The notes: a model not told the origin generated them from the letters alone. Shown: positions 1 through 8,065, counted from the first letter of the stretch. The stretch is 16,059 nt of DNA from Moraxella equi (GCF_002027555.1 NZ_MXAP01000118.1:1928-17986); one strand, 5' to 3'. Numbers and translations: made by a program.

Positions 1-47
1 TCAATTTTCAAAAGATTATCGGCGAAGGTTTTGTTTTGTCAAGTCTT

Positions 48-3047
48 TTACTCGCCAATCACTTCGCCCCACACGCCACACACAAATGCCCGAATCGCTT
101 GCCAGTTATCATCATCGACCACGACCTGTTTTTCGGACAGTGCCAGATCGTGCGTGGTTTTTCTCAGTGCCAAATACGCCTGCGTGAGTCTGTCGCACCA
201 GTCATCAGACCACAGTCCTGTCTTTGCCACTTCTTCAAAGATACGCACGTTGTCCGACCAGATGGCAAGGCTCGGGTGAGCATGGGCGTGGGCAAGCACC
301 ATAAACTGAGCCAAAAACTCAATGTCAATCAACCCACCAAAGTCTTGCTTAATGTGAAAAGGCTGAACCAGTCCGTGGTTGTTGGGCTGATTTGATGATT
401 TGGTGCCAAGATGTTCTTTCATCTTTTGACGCATGGACAGCACGTCTTGGCATACCTGCTCGGACTCTCGGTAAGCGGTCAGCACCTGATGGCGAGTGGC
501 ATCAAAGGCATTCAGCACCGCCTTGTCGCCTGCAATGCCCCTAGCCCGTACCAGTGCCTGATGTTCCCACGCCCACGCCTTATCACGCTGATAGCCATCA
601 AAGCCCTGCACCGACACGACCATCACGCCTGCGTTGCCCGATGGTCGAAGACGCATGTCCAGCTCATAGACACGCCCATCACGGGTCTGCGTGGTCAGAT
701 AAGTGATGACCTTTTGGACAAGGCGAGAGGCGAACTTCATGCCACTAATCACCTTGACATTGTCGCCCACGGTATCGGCTTTTTCGTCAATGTCATGCAA
801 AAACACCACGTCCAAATCTGACGCATAAGACATCTCAATCCCGCCCAATTTGCCATAACCAATGACCGCAAAACCGCATGCCGTCTCATCGGTGGGCATG
901 CCATTGGCACGCACGGGATGACCGTGTTTGGCGACCAGCTCATCATAAGCCCTGCTAAGTGCCAATGACAGCACAACTTCGGCGATAAAGGTCAGGCTGT
1001 CCGAGACTTTCATGATGTGGCGTAAGCCTAGAATGTCAGCGGTTGCCACGGCCAGCACCTGTGACTTTTTAAAGGTGCGAATGGCGGTCAGATACTGCTC
1101 ATCATCAAAGGGCAGTACCCGAAGTAGCTGTTGTCTTAGGATGTCGGTTAGCTCTGCTTTGTTGGGCAAATGCAAATAACGCTGTTGTAAAAAGTCATCA
1201 AGGAGCATGGGGTGCAAGGCAAGCTCTCGTGCTATCCATGGACTTGCTGAGAGCATGGGAATGAGCCCCATGGTCGCATTCGGGTTCTCTGCTATCATCA
1301 CCAGATATATCGAGCGACGGCAGATGGACTCCAACAGCGTGATAAGGCGTGGCACCGCATCATCGGCACGCTCCGCCCCATCGCTCTTGGCATGATGACA
1401 GAGTGCATGTAGCAAAATCGGATACGCCCCATCAAGGCGTGCTTTGGCATCAGAGTCTAAACTGGTAACTAGCTTGGACTGCCAAAACTCATCTAACAAA
1501 TGCAAGCAATCAGCACTGAGCAGTCCCTGTAACACCTGCTCCATCTCTGCCGTCTCGCCCAGTGACTGCGTGGGGCTTTGGCGGTCGGTGACCATGCGGT
1601 TAAAGGGGGCAAAGACATTTTGCCGATGACGGGCAAGCACCGCTTGAAAATCCACCACACTCTCAAAGCCTAGCACCTGTGCAATCGCCACCAGCTCATC
1701 GCCCATTGGCAGTCTCTGAGTCTGCTCATCATGACGGGCTTGGATGGCATGTTCTAATCGCCGTAAAAAGCGATAAGCATCCATGAGCTTGGTGCATTCA
1801 TCATCATCTAGATAATCAAGCTCACCCAACATAGACAGCACATCCAGACAAGCCGACCGCTCGCCCAATGCCAAATGATGACCGCCATAGATGAGCAAGA
1901 ATGCCTGTGCGATGAACTCAACATCCCGAATACCGCCCACGCCCAGTTTGACATTATCGGTGTCTTGGCGTTGGGCTTGCTGTGCCATGATGAGCGTTTT
2001 CATCTCACGCAGTGCCGAAAAGGCGGTATAATCGATATAATAACGATACACGAAATTTTTCATCACTGCCGACAGCTCATCAGCAAAGGGCGTGGACACG
2101 GGATTGACCACTCTCGCCTTTAACCACGCAAACCGCTCCCACGTCCGTCCATGCTGATTAAAATACTTCTCTAACGCTGACAAGCTCATGATGAGCGGAC
2201 TGCCATCACCCCACGGACGCAGTCGCATGTCCACCCGAAACACAAAGCCATGCTCGCTGTGGTCGTTAAGCAAGCGGATGAGCATTCGCCCAAGCGTGGT
2301 CATGAACTTCTGATTCTCCACGCTCTTTTTGCCCTGCTCGCTGATGTCAGTATCGCCCGCCCCTAGATGTACAAAAATCAGGTCAATGTCGCTTGATAAA
2401 TTCAGCTCTCTTGCCCCGAGCTTGCCCATGGCGATGACGGCAAATTCATCAGGCGTGATTTTGGGGCTTTTTTTGCCCACGCCCCCCATGCCTGTCTGTG
2501 CCAACTGCACGCTACTGGTCATGGGGACTCCATACCGCTCTGCCGTCTTGTGCCATGCATAGTCCTTGGCAAAGCACACGCACGCATCGGCAAAGTCCGA
2601 CAGCTCCGTGGTCAGATTCTCTAAGCTGATGACTCCCAACGCATCTTGCCATATCCATTTGACCATCAGCATGGCTCTAAGTTCTCGCATCGCTTGCATG
2701 ACTGCCAATTCATCAATCTCATCATATCGCACATCGGCATATCTCATATCGTCTTTTTTATCATTCCCTTTCTTATTTATGCCATCTTTTACATCATTCT
2801 CTTTTACATTGTTTCCTGTTACATTATTCTCTTTTATGTCATCTTCTGCGCCGCTTATGCCTGCACAACTCGCCACAAACTCTCTGATTAGTCCATCAAA
2901 CACCGCACGCTCAAGGGGGCAAGCCAAGCCAAACCGACCCAAAAACGCACCGACCTGTGACGGCTGTTTTTGATAAATGCCAAAGGCAAAAGGACTGGCA
3001 AGGGCAAGCGTGGCAAGCTCGCTATCACTGGGGCAAAAATCAGACAT
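48..3047 (-). CDS. glnE: GlnE, bifunctional glutamine synthetase adenylyltransferase / adenylyl-removing enzyme
   Basis: GlnE adenylylates and deadenylylates glutamine synthetase in response to PII and glutamine, controlling cytoplasmic nitrogen assimilation. The 999-residue product has the two expected nucleotidyltransferase halves. The N-terminal adenylyl-removase half has GKLGARELN at 208-216, SDIDL at 219-223 and DMRLRPWGDGSP at 273-284, followed by GIRDVEFIAQ at 372-381. The C-terminal transferase half has GYGKLGG at 730-736, SDLDVVF at 743-749 and DMRLRPSG at 797-804. It is about 50 residues longer than the E. coli enzyme. Part of the excess is a charged, Asn/Lys/Asp-rich stretch at about residues 67-112 that looks like an expanded loop. 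The ATG at 3045-3047 is favoured because family-like sequence begins close after it. The gene is divergent from the tus operon, with a shared 112-bp intergenic region. Confidence 0.97.
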   Translation of the reverse strand: MSDFCPSDSELATLALASPFAFGIYQKQPSQVGAFLGRFGLACPLERAVFDGLIREFVASCAGISGAEDDIKENNVTGNNVKENDVKDGINKKGNDKKDDMRYADVRYDEIDELAVMQAMRELRAMLMVKWIWQDALGVISLENLTTELSDFADACVCFAKDYAWHKTAERYGVPMTSSVQLAQTGMGGVGKKSPKITPDEFAVIAMGKLGARELNLSSDIDLIFVHLGAGDTDISEQGKKSVENQKFMTTLGRMLIRLLNDHSEHGFVFRVDMRLRPWGDGSPLIMSLSALEKYFNQHGRTWERFAWLKARVVNPVSTPFADELSAVMKNFVYRYYIDYTAFSALREMKTLIMAQQAQRQDTDNVKLGVGGIRDVEFIAQAFLLIYGGHHLALGERSACLDVLSMLGELDYLDDDECTKLMDAYRFLRRLEHAIQARHDEQTQRLPMGDELVAIAQVLGFESVVDFQAVLARHRQNVFAPFNRMVTDRQSPTQSLGETAEMEQVLQGLLSADCLHLLDEFWQSKLVTSLDSDAKARLDGAYPILLHALCHHAKSDGAERADDAVPRLITLLESICRRSIYLVMIAENPNATMGLIPMLSASPWIARELALHPMLLDDFLQQRYLHLPNKAELTDILRQQLLRVLPFDDEQYLTAIRTFKKSQVLAVATADILGLRHIMKVSDSLTFIAEVVLSLALSRAYDELVAKHGHPVRANGMPTDETACGFAVIGYGKLGGIEMSYASDLDVVFLHDIDEKADTVGDNVKVISGMKFASRLVQKVITYLTTQTRDGRVYELDMRLRPSGNAGVMVVSVQGFDGYQRDKAWAWEHQALVRARGIAGDKAVLNAFDATRHQVLTAYRESEQVCQDVLSMRQKMKEHLGTKSSNQPNNHGLVQPFHIKQDFGGLIDIEFLAQFMVLAHAHAHPSLAIWSDNVRIFEEVAKTGLWSDDWCDRLTQAYLALRKTTHDLALSEKQVVVDDDNWQAIRAFVCGVWGEVIGE
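2714..2850 (-). repeat. Low-complexity in-frame insertion in glnE
   Basis: On the coding (reverse) strand this stretch repeats short AT-rich words such as GTAAAAGAGAAT followed by RATGTA. It encodes an Asn/Lys/Asp-rich segment at about residues 67-112 with imperfect copies of VKEN/IKEN. It interrupts otherwise normal GlnE sequence and stays in frame, so it is probably a slippage-expanded surface loop between the first helices and the removase domain. Confidence 0.6.
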
Positions 3048-3102
3048 GGCAACTCGCTCGATTTGTTGATTTGGGATTTATTGATTGATGATTTTTGCTT
3101 AT

Positions 3103-3134
3103 TTTACACCAAATTTAAAAATTTACGCTATAAT
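3103..3134 (+). promoter_or_regulatory. Probable sigma-70 promoter for tusDCE
   Basis: A perfect TATAAT lies at 3129-3134, with TTTACA at 3103-3108 as the best upstream element. The 20-bp spacing is longer than ideal, so the -10 carries most of the support. Transcription starting near 3141 would give a leader of about 19 nt before the tusD ATG at 3160. Confidence 0.5.
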
Positions 3135-3159
3135 ATCCAAAAAACAACCCATCATCATC

Positions 3160-3543
3160 ATGGCACACACCCTACTACTCATCACCAAAAGCCCCCACGA
3201 CCGCCAAGGCAAAGAAGCCCTAACGACCGCCACCACGCTACTAGACAGTGGCGAGCGTGTCTCGGTGTTTTTCTATGGTGACGGAGCATACACCGCCAAT
3301 CGCCTAGCGTGGCAAAGTGCGGACGTGCCTGATGTCGCTCGCCTGTGGGTCGCCCTTGCCGAGCGGTATCATTTTGATTTACCCGTCTGTGTCAGCACCG
3401 CTTTGGCACGGGGCATTAGCGACGCCGATAACACCAGTCGTCATGGCTTGGACGGTGAAAACATTCTGCCCCCTTTTCGCTTGGTCGGACTCTCCGAGCT
3501 GGCACTACACATCGATGATGACACCCAACTGGTGCAGTTTTAA
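3160..3543 (+). CDS. tusD: TusD, sulfurtransferase of the TusBCD/DsrE family
   Basis: TusD carries persulfide sulfur from TusA towards TusE and MnmA for 2-thiolation of the tRNA wobble uridine. The 127-residue product matches the E. coli length (128). It has SVFFYGDGAYTANRL at about 35-49, the LPVCVSTALARG region with the probable sulfur-carrying Cys77, and the family C-terminus LVQF. The start at 3160 is chosen over an in-frame upstream ATG at 3085 because family homology begins at MAHTLLLITKSP and the upstream codons overlap the promoter. No Shine-Dalgarno sequence is visible. It is the first gene of tusD-tusC-tusE, with only 2 nt separating it from tusC. Confidence 0.9.
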   Translation: MAHTLLLITKSPHDRQGKEALTTATTLLDSGERVSVFFYGDGAYTANRLAWQSADVPDVARLWVALAERYHFDLPVCVSTALARGISDADNTSRHGLDGENILPPFRLVGLSELALHIDDDTQLVQF

Positions 3544-3545
3544 CC

Positions 3546-3866
3546 ATGAATATCCTAATCAAACTTGCTAGCGACAACGAACTCATCGCTTATGAAGCAC
3601 TCGCCCTTGCCTTTGTACTGGCAACCTTTGACCATGATGTCACGCTATTTCTGGACACGCCCACCCACCTACTGCTTGGCGACCCTGACAGTCGTCTCTA
3701 TGGCATGATACAGTCGCTTGATTTGTACGACATAGAAAAGGCATGGCACGGCTTTACTGATGAGCAGATGGCACAATTTGATGATGACATTCGGCACGCC
3801 CTAGCTGGTGAGCGGTGTGTGCTTGATGATAAGCGTGCGTTATTTGACAGCGTACTTGAATTTTAA
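3546..3866 (+). CDS. tusC: TusC, DsrF-like sulfur-relay protein
   Basis: This is a 106-residue DsrE/F-superfamily protein, somewhat shorter than E. coli TusC (119). The family signature LDLYDIEKAW at about 58-67 corresponds to the LGLYDIE of TusC, and the C-terminus ends in LEF. In E. coli TusC forms a hexamer with TusB and TusD and has a structural rather than sulfur-carrying role. The ATG lies 2 nt after the tusD stop, with no separate ribosome binding site, which suggests translational coupling. The N-terminal part is weakly conserved, so identification rests on the central motif, size and position. Confidence 0.82.
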   Translation: MNILIKLASDNELIAYEALALAFVLATFDHDVTLFLDTPTHLLLGDPDSRLYGMIQSLDLYDIEKAWHGFTDEQMAQFDDDIRHALAGERCVLDDKRALFDSVLEF

Positions 3867-3900
3867 TCTTAACCAATCCTACCAGCCCCAAACCCAACCC

Positions 3901-4248
3901 ATGACCATGACCGACACCACAACTCCCCTGCCTAATAAGCTAACCTTGGACGCTGACGGGCATTTGACCGACCACACGCTTTGGACACCTGTCATCGCCC
4001 AACACCTTGCCGATACCTTGAATGTACAGCTAACGGACGTACATTATCGCATACTGGCACAGGTTCGGGCATTTTTTGACAAATATCATCACAGCCCTGC
4101 CACTCGCCCACTCATCAAACATCTATCCATCGCCCTGCCCGATGATGAGATTGACAACGCCAAACTCCAACAGCTCTTTAACACAGGATTAGTCGCACGC
4201 CATGTCAATCGCCTGGCAGGACTGCCCAAACCGCCGAATTGTTTATAG
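3901..4248 (+). CDS. tusE: TusE, DsrC-family sulfur acceptor
   Basis: TusE takes sulfur from the TusBCD complex and interacts with MnmA during s2U34 formation. The 115-residue product has the DsrC-family C-terminal arm AGLPKPPNC at 106-114, with the catalytic Cys114 as the penultimate residue as in E. coli TusE. Central sequence RAFFDKYHHSPATRPLIKHL aligns with the family's DFY-x-NTSPAIRMLVK region. The start at 3901 (MTMTD) is preferred over in-frame codons that overlap the end of tusC; an ATG at 3907 is also possible. There are 34 nt between the tusC stop and this start, so there is no room for tusB. Confidence 0.93.
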   Translation: MTMTDTTTPLPNKLTLDADGHLTDHTLWTPVIAQHLADTLNVQLTDVHYRILAQVRAFFDKYHHSPATRPLIKHLSIALPDDEIDNAKLQQLFNTGLVARHVNRLAGLPKPPNCL

Positions 4249-4298
4249 ATGATTGATTAAAATGTGCATGTTCTTTATTTAGACAATCCAAAATTTAA

Positions 4299-4330
4299 AA
4301 ACAAACCACTTTTTGCAAGGTTTGTTTACA
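4299..4330 (+). terminator. Probable terminator of the tus operon
   Basis: A perfect 9-bp inverted repeat, AAACAAACC at 4299-4307 and GGTTTGTTT at 4319-4327, encloses an 11-nt loop. It lies 50 nt after the tusE stop. The downstream T-tract is poor, so it may be a weak terminator or an operator-like palindrome upstream of the lipoprotein gene. Confidence 0.45.
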
Positions 4331-4373
4331 TTTTATTACAGTAAAATGATGAATATTTGGATAAGATAAGTTT

Positions 4374-4395
4374 TGAGAGTTTTTCTCACTTTTTT
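4374..4395 (+). promoter_or_regulatory. Small hairpin plus T-run in the leader of the lipoprotein gene
   Basis: TGAGA at 4374-4378 pairs with TCTCA at 4384-4388, followed closely by a run of T at 4390-4395. It lies just before the AGGAG ribosome binding site (4400-4404). It resembles a miniature attenuator, but the 5-bp stem is weak and could be chance. Confidence 0.2.
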
Positions 4396-4411
4396 AACTA
4401 GGAGTTATCTT

Positions 4412-4552
4412 ATGAAAAAGCTACTTGTTGTTGCCCTAGCTGGCATGTTCGTACTAACTGGTTGCAACACCATCAAAGGTTTTGGTAAAGACGTATCAAG
4501 AACTGGTGAAGCCGTGACTGACGGTGCCCAAAGGGTTCAAAACAAAATCTAA
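4412..4552 (+). CDS. Entericidin-like small lipoprotein
   Basis: This 46-residue protein has a lipoprotein signal peptide: MKK, a hydrophobic core, and lipobox LTGC at 15-18 with Cys18 as the predicted acylated residue. The mature part, NTIKGFGKDVSRTGEAVTDG, matches the entericidin A/B pattern (N-T-x-x-G-x-G-x-D followed by a short amphipathic tail). Entericidins are small envelope lipoproteins described in E. coli as an antidote/toxin pair; only one gene is present here, so neither role can be assigned. A good Shine-Dalgarno AGGAG (4400-4404) precedes the ATG by 7 nt. A strong intrinsic terminator follows, so it appears to be a monocistronic unit. Confidence 0.88.
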   Translation: MKKLLVVALAGMFVLTGCNTIKGFGKDVSRTGEAVTDGAQRVQNKI

Positions 4553-4565
4553 TTGACACCCCATC

Positions 4566-4603
4566 AAACAAGCCCAATCTACACCAAGGTTGGGCTTGTT
4601 TTT
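4566..4603 (+). terminator. Intrinsic terminator after the entericidin-like gene
   Basis: AACAAGCCCAA at 4567-4577 pairs perfectly with TTGGGCTTGTT at 4590-4600 (12 bp counting A4566 with T4601). The stem contains a GGGC/GCCC core and runs straight into T residues up to 4603. It starts 14 nt after the stop codon. It lies between convergent genes and may also reduce read-through from ccoI, though the reverse strand has a poorer T-tract. Confidence 0.9.
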
Positions 4604-4639
4604 GTTGGTTTGGTTTAGCTTAACTTATTTAACTTCGGT

Positions 4640-7186
4640 TCAACTTCGCTTTATCCGCATGGCATTTGCCACGACAAAAAGGCTAGACAAACTCATGCCA
4701 ATGGCGGCAAGCCAAGGCGGTACATAGCCCATACCTGCTGGCACTAGGATAAGCGTGTTATACACCAACGCCCACCGCAGATTTTGGCGGATGATGTGGC
4801 GAGTTTTGACCGACAGATTGATGGCGTTATTAATGACGGATAATTTACCACCAAGCAGCACGCCATCTGCCGACACCTGAGCCAAATCGCTCGCTCCTGC
4901 CATCGCCACTGATACGTTGGATGCACCGAGTACAGGGGCGTCATTGATGCCGTCTCCCACCATCAGCACGGTATGTCCGTCTTTTTGTAGCTCTTTGATA
5001 TGATTGACTTTATCGGTTGGCGATAGACCATGATAAGCATACTCTATGCCGAGCGTTTGGGCGACTGTCAAGGCGTTGTCGCTTGGGTCGCCTGTTAGCA
5101 TGAGTGGGATAATGCCTTGTTTTTTAAGGTTATCTATCGTCTGCTTGGCGTCCGTGCGTACCACGTCATTAAAATAAAAACGTGCCACCATGTCCCAACT
5201 CTCGCCTGCCTTAACCGACAACGCCACTGACATATTTGCCCCGAAGGTATCGAGCCGTTCGACCATCACATGACCGCCACCACCATTTAACACAAATCCG
5301 TCATGCCCGATACGATACCACACCCCGTCCACACAGCCTTCCACGCCCCCTGCCGTGTGGTGCGTGGCGTTTTGTACTTTTGGCAAATGCAAACCGTGAG
5401 CGGACGTCAGGATAGCCCGTGCCACAGGGTGCTTGGAGCCGACTTCTAGGCTTGCCCCGACTTTTAGCCAATGCGTTTTGTCATGGGTGGTATAATCCAC
5501 ATGCAGTAGGTTGGCTTGCCCGACCGTGAGCGTGCCTGTTTTGTCAAATGCCACATGGCTGACTTCCGACAGGCTTTGAATGGTATGCCCCCGAGTCGCC
5601 AAAAAGCCCAAACCTGCCAGTCGGTTGGTCGCCATGGTCAGAGCAATGGGCGTGGCAAGGCTCAACGCACACGGACAGGTTGCCACCAGTACCGCCACTG
5701 TTGCCCATAGGGCTTGGGTTTTGTCCACAAACAGCCATATCACAAAAATCAGCACCGACAGCACGAGCACCCGAGCGACAAACCACCGTGCCATGCGGTC
5801 GGCATCTTGGGCGATTTGTGGTTTTTCGCTCATCGCACGGTTCATCAGGCGGTCGATGAGTGCCATTTGACTGTCGTCCGTTTGGGCGGTTACAAGCATG
5901 ACAAAAGGCTGTGCGTCATTTTGTGAACCACCTGCCAATGTGTCGCCTTGCTTTTTAACAATCAAATCACTCTCGCCTGTCAAAAGACTCTGCGACACCG
6001 TGGCAGACTCCGACAACAGCACGCCATCACAGGCGATTTGTTGCCCTGCCTCTACCCAAATGACATCGCCGACCGTTAGGGCTTGGGAAAGCACTTTATC
6101 ATCATCCACCACGTCATGACTGGCATGAGCATTTCGCCAGTCTTTGATGAGTTCGTTATCCAACGAACCATTGGCAAATTCTGCAATGAGTTCGTCCGAA
6201 TGCCCAAGCCGTTTGATAAGCACAGGCTCAATCACGACCAAATCGCTTGCCATGTTGGACGCTTTTAACCGTGCGTTTTGCTCAATATAGCGACCGGCGA
6301 GCAAAAAGAAAATAAACATGGATACCGAGTCAAAATACGTCTCGCCTGATTGGGTCAGCGTGGCGTATAGGCTTGCCCCAAAGGTTACAATAAGGGCAAT
6401 AGAGACAGGCACGTCCATATTGACCTGCCGAGCCTTTATGGCGTTATAAGCGGAACGAAAAAACGGTACGCCTGCATAAAAAATGACAGGCATGGTAACA
6501 AACAACGCCACCGTCCTTAGAAAATGACGGTGTTCGTCCGCCATGCCCGAATAATCGCCAAAATACAGCCCGATAGAAAACATCATCGCCTGCATCGCCC
6601 CGACCGCCGCCACGCCCAGACGGATAAGCATTTGCTTGTTTTGGCGTTTCATCATGGCTTCATGCGTGTCCTGTCGATACGGACGAGCGTCATAGCCGAC
6701 CGAATGCACCGCCCCCAAAATATCGCCAATACTGCAACGGCTCTCATCCCAGTTTACACGCATACGCTGTTGGGTGAGATTGACCTGACAGGCACGCACC
6801 CCGTCCAGACCACGCAGGCGTGTCTCAATGAGCCATGTACATGCCGTACAACGCAAATTTGCCACCGACAGCTCTGCCGTACTACCCCCGTCTTCACGAT
6901 AGACGAATTGGGCTTTGACATCGTCATGATTATAAGCATCAAAATTGGCAAGCGGTAGTGGTGCGGTCGGACTTATCTCACGGCGGTCAAGATAGTACTG
7001 CGACAGCCCGAGCTCAACAATGCTCTCTGAGGCAAGCTGACAACCCAAACAGCACATCGGGCGTGGCTTATCAAAAATCACGGTAAAAAATGGTTCACTG
7101 GGCAACTTCTCGCCACAATGAAAACAATGCCCGTCAGGGGGCAACACTAGGCTGGTGTCAATGGGGTCTTGGGGGGTGTCGGTCAT
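4640..7186 (-). CDS. ccoI: CcoI/FixI-type copper-translocating P1B ATPase
   Basis: This inner-membrane copper exporter is of the type that supplies copper for cbb3 cytochrome oxidase assembly. In order, the 848-residue product has an N-terminal Cys-rich metal-binding domain (CFHC at 21-24, CCLGC at 45-49), an HMA-like domain with CTAC at 113-116, and membrane helices at roughly 187-303. The cytoplasmic actuator has TGES at 403-406 and the transmembrane copper site is CPC at 504-506. Catalytic DKTGT is at 548-552 (phosphorylated Asp548), the nucleotide-binding SKHP at 584-587, TGDP at 698-701 and GDGIND at 744-749, with two C-terminal helices. The extra Cys-rich N-terminal domain and ~850-residue length favour CcoI/FixI over CopA. 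No other cco genes are in the window. Confidence 0.92.
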   Translation of the reverse strand: MTDTPQDPIDTSLVLPPDGHCFHCGEKLPSEPFFTVIFDKPRPMCCLGCQLASESIVELGLSQYYLDRREISPTAPLPLANFDAYNHDDVKAQFVYREDGGSTAELSVANLRCTACTWLIETRLRGLDGVRACQVNLTQQRMRVNWDESRCSIGDILGAVHSVGYDARPYRQDTHEAMMKRQNKQMLIRLGVAAVGAMQAMMFSIGLYFGDYSGMADEHRHFLRTVALFVTMPVIFYAGVPFFRSAYNAIKARQVNMDVPVSIALIVTFGASLYATLTQSGETYFDSVSMFIFFLLAGRYIEQNARLKASNMASDLVVIEPVLIKRLGHSDELIAEFANGSLDNELIKDWRNAHASHDVVDDDKVLSQALTVGDVIWVEAGQQIACDGVLLSESATVSQSLLTGESDLIVKKQGDTLAGGSQNDAQPFVMLVTAQTDDSQMALIDRLMNRAMSEKPQIAQDADRMARWFVARVLVLSVLIFVIWLFVDKTQALWATVAVLVATCPCALSLATPIALTMATNRLAGLGFLATRGHTIQSLSEVSHVAFDKTGTLTVGQANLLHVDYTTHDKTHWLKVGASLEVGSKHPVARAILTSAHGLHLPKVQNATHHTAGGVEGCVDGVWYRIGHDGFVLNGGGGHVMVERLDTFGANMSVALSVKAGESWDMVARFYFNDVVRTDAKQTIDNLKKQGIIPLMLTGDPSDNALTVAQTLGIEYAYHGLSPTDKVNHIKELQKDGHTVLMVGDGINDAPVLGASNVSVAMAGASDLAQVSADGVLLGGKLSVINNAINLSVKTRHIIRQNLRWALVYNTLILVPAGMGYVPPWLAAIGMSLSSLFVVANAMRIKRS

Positions 7187-7211
7187 GGCGTGTCATGCGT
7201 GCAAAAGTGGT

Positions 7212-7220
7212 ATTATAACA
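7212..7220 (-). promoter_or_regulatory. Extended -10 promoter for ccoI
   Basis: On the reverse strand the sequence reads TGTTATAAT, a perfect extended -10 (TGnTATAAT). No good -35 is present, as is common for extended -10 promoters. Initiation near 7205 would give a leader of about 20 nt to the ccoI ATG. Confidence 0.55.
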
Positions 7221-7343
7221 TGGCTTGGGTAGAATGGGTGGGGCGGGATGTGGCAAGCTCATTGCTTTTTAAATTTGACATCAGCTAACAAAATTGAATT
7301 TTACCACAAGGACCGTAGCACTTTTTCATTTTGTAATGAGGCA

Positions 7344-7817
7344 ATGGCAAATGGTGCAAAGCAAGCAAACGATGCCATACAAAAAGTGGCTGATACCTAC
7401 AAAACTGCCGAACAAAAAATTGCAGACGCCTACAAAAACGCCGAACAAATCGCCAAAGACCTTACCAAAGAAGTCTCAGGCACACTCAAAGAAATATCCG
7501 ATGAGCTTGCCGATGCCTTTGATAAGTTTAAAGAAGCAGTACAAGACACCTTTGACAAATGGCGTGAACAGGTTGGTGATTTCTTTGCTAAATTTGATTT
7601 TCCCAACATTCCCACAGATTGGCTCCCCGACATCGTTAAAGATTGGCTAGATTTGCCACGCTCAGGCGAATACTACGTCTATGACCCATTAACCTTGGAC
7701 TTAAATGGTAATGGCGTCATTGATGTTATTGGCACGGATGGTTATAAAGGGGCGTTATTTATTCATGACAATCTCAACATACCTGCAATCAATGAAGAAG
7801 AAAGATGGGCAGCTTGA
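7344..7817 (+). pseudogene. Headless, truncated remnant of an FrpC-like RTX gene
   Basis: From about 7380 this reading frame is a near copy of the large RTX gene's codons from 10787 onward. It contains six 11-residue amphipathic repeats (for example KIADAYKNAEQ and TFDKWREQVGD), the linker DWLPDIVKDWLD, then YVYDPLTLDLNGNG with the Asp-Pro bond encoded at 7683-7688. The self-processing module ends after about 34 residues and the frame finishes in the tail AINEEERWAA. The N-terminal head is absent. Two 11-residue repeats present in the full gene are missing by a clean 66-bp deletion. The frame is also open from an ATG at 7248, but neither start has a convincing ribosome binding site or promoter. 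It is probably a remnant or silent recombination donor; expression of a short protein cannot be excluded. Confidence 0.6.
7614..7760 (+). repeat. 147-bp conserved RTX segment, copy 1 of 3
   Basis: This encodes the Trp-rich linker and the first part of the self-processing module, including the Asp-Pro bond. It aligns without gaps to 9420-9566 and 11087-11233. Differences are a few substitutions, for example DLPRSG here against DIPRTG in the other two copies. Confidence 0.9.
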
Positions 7818-7907
7818 TTGTTATAGAAGAAGATAAATGTTGTGTTTGTGAGTGAATGGGTGTAAAATGTGTTGGTTGTCGGCTTTGGTGGGTTAGGTTT
7901 TGACAAT
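7774..7907 (+). repeat. 134-bp tail repeat, copy 1 of 2
   Basis: This matches 9604-9737 over the same length, with about 11 differences by eye (roughly 92% identity). It spans the last codons of the truncated frame (INEEER), the stop, and about 90 bp of following noncoding DNA. It marks a common right-hand boundary for both truncated RTX copies. Confidence 0.85.
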
Positions 7908-7933
7908 AAAACTTAGTGCATTAAGGCTTAAAA

Positions 7934-7966
7934 TGTTGGGTTTCACTGTCGTTCAACCCAACCTAC
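7934..7966. repeat. REP-like intergenic palindrome
   Basis: GTTGGGTT at 7935-7942 pairs with AACCCAAC at 7955-7962 around a 12-nt loop, followed by CTACG. The sequence resembles the widespread TAGGTTGGGTT / AACCCAACCTA class of intergenic palindromes. The assignment is from memory of that motif; no second copy was seen in the window. Confidence 0.5.
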
Positions 7967-8012
7967 GAGCTTAGGGCGATTTTAAATTTATCTGAGTATA
8001 CATCTATTTCCT

Positions 8013-8041
8013 TTGCATTATTTGATGGATAGGTCTACAAT
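8013..8041 (+). promoter_or_regulatory. Possible promoter for the 8066-9647 gene pair
   Basis: TACAAT at 8036-8041 is a reasonable -10. TTGCAT at 8013-8018 is a weak -35 with 17-bp spacing. The leader would be about 18 nt before the ATG at 8066. Confidence 0.3.
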
Positions 8042-8065
8042 GGTTTAATTTTTTTGACTGATTAT

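Noticed and set aside
1..47. Possible end of another reverse-strand gene at the left edge (TCA at 1-3 could be a stop codon)
   Set aside because: Only 47 bases are available before glnE ends; there is too little sequence to support a gene.
411..821. Forward 136-codon frame inside glnE, and similar frames at 2566-2973 and 6524-6958
   Set aside because: These are antisense shadows of strongly supported reverse-strand genes (glnE and ccoI), with no domain signature.
3085..3159. Longer tusD start at ATG 3085
   Set aside because: It would place the TATAAT promoter element inside the coding region and add residues unlike the family; tusD similarity starts at ATG 3160.
7248..7343. Upstream in-frame ATG at 7248 as the true start of the first truncated RTX copy
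   Set aside because: The 32 extra codons show no similarity to either RTX head and overlap the ccoI upstream region; a G-rich stretch precedes the ATG but is not a clear Shine-Dalgarno sequence. Kept only as a possibility in the annotation.
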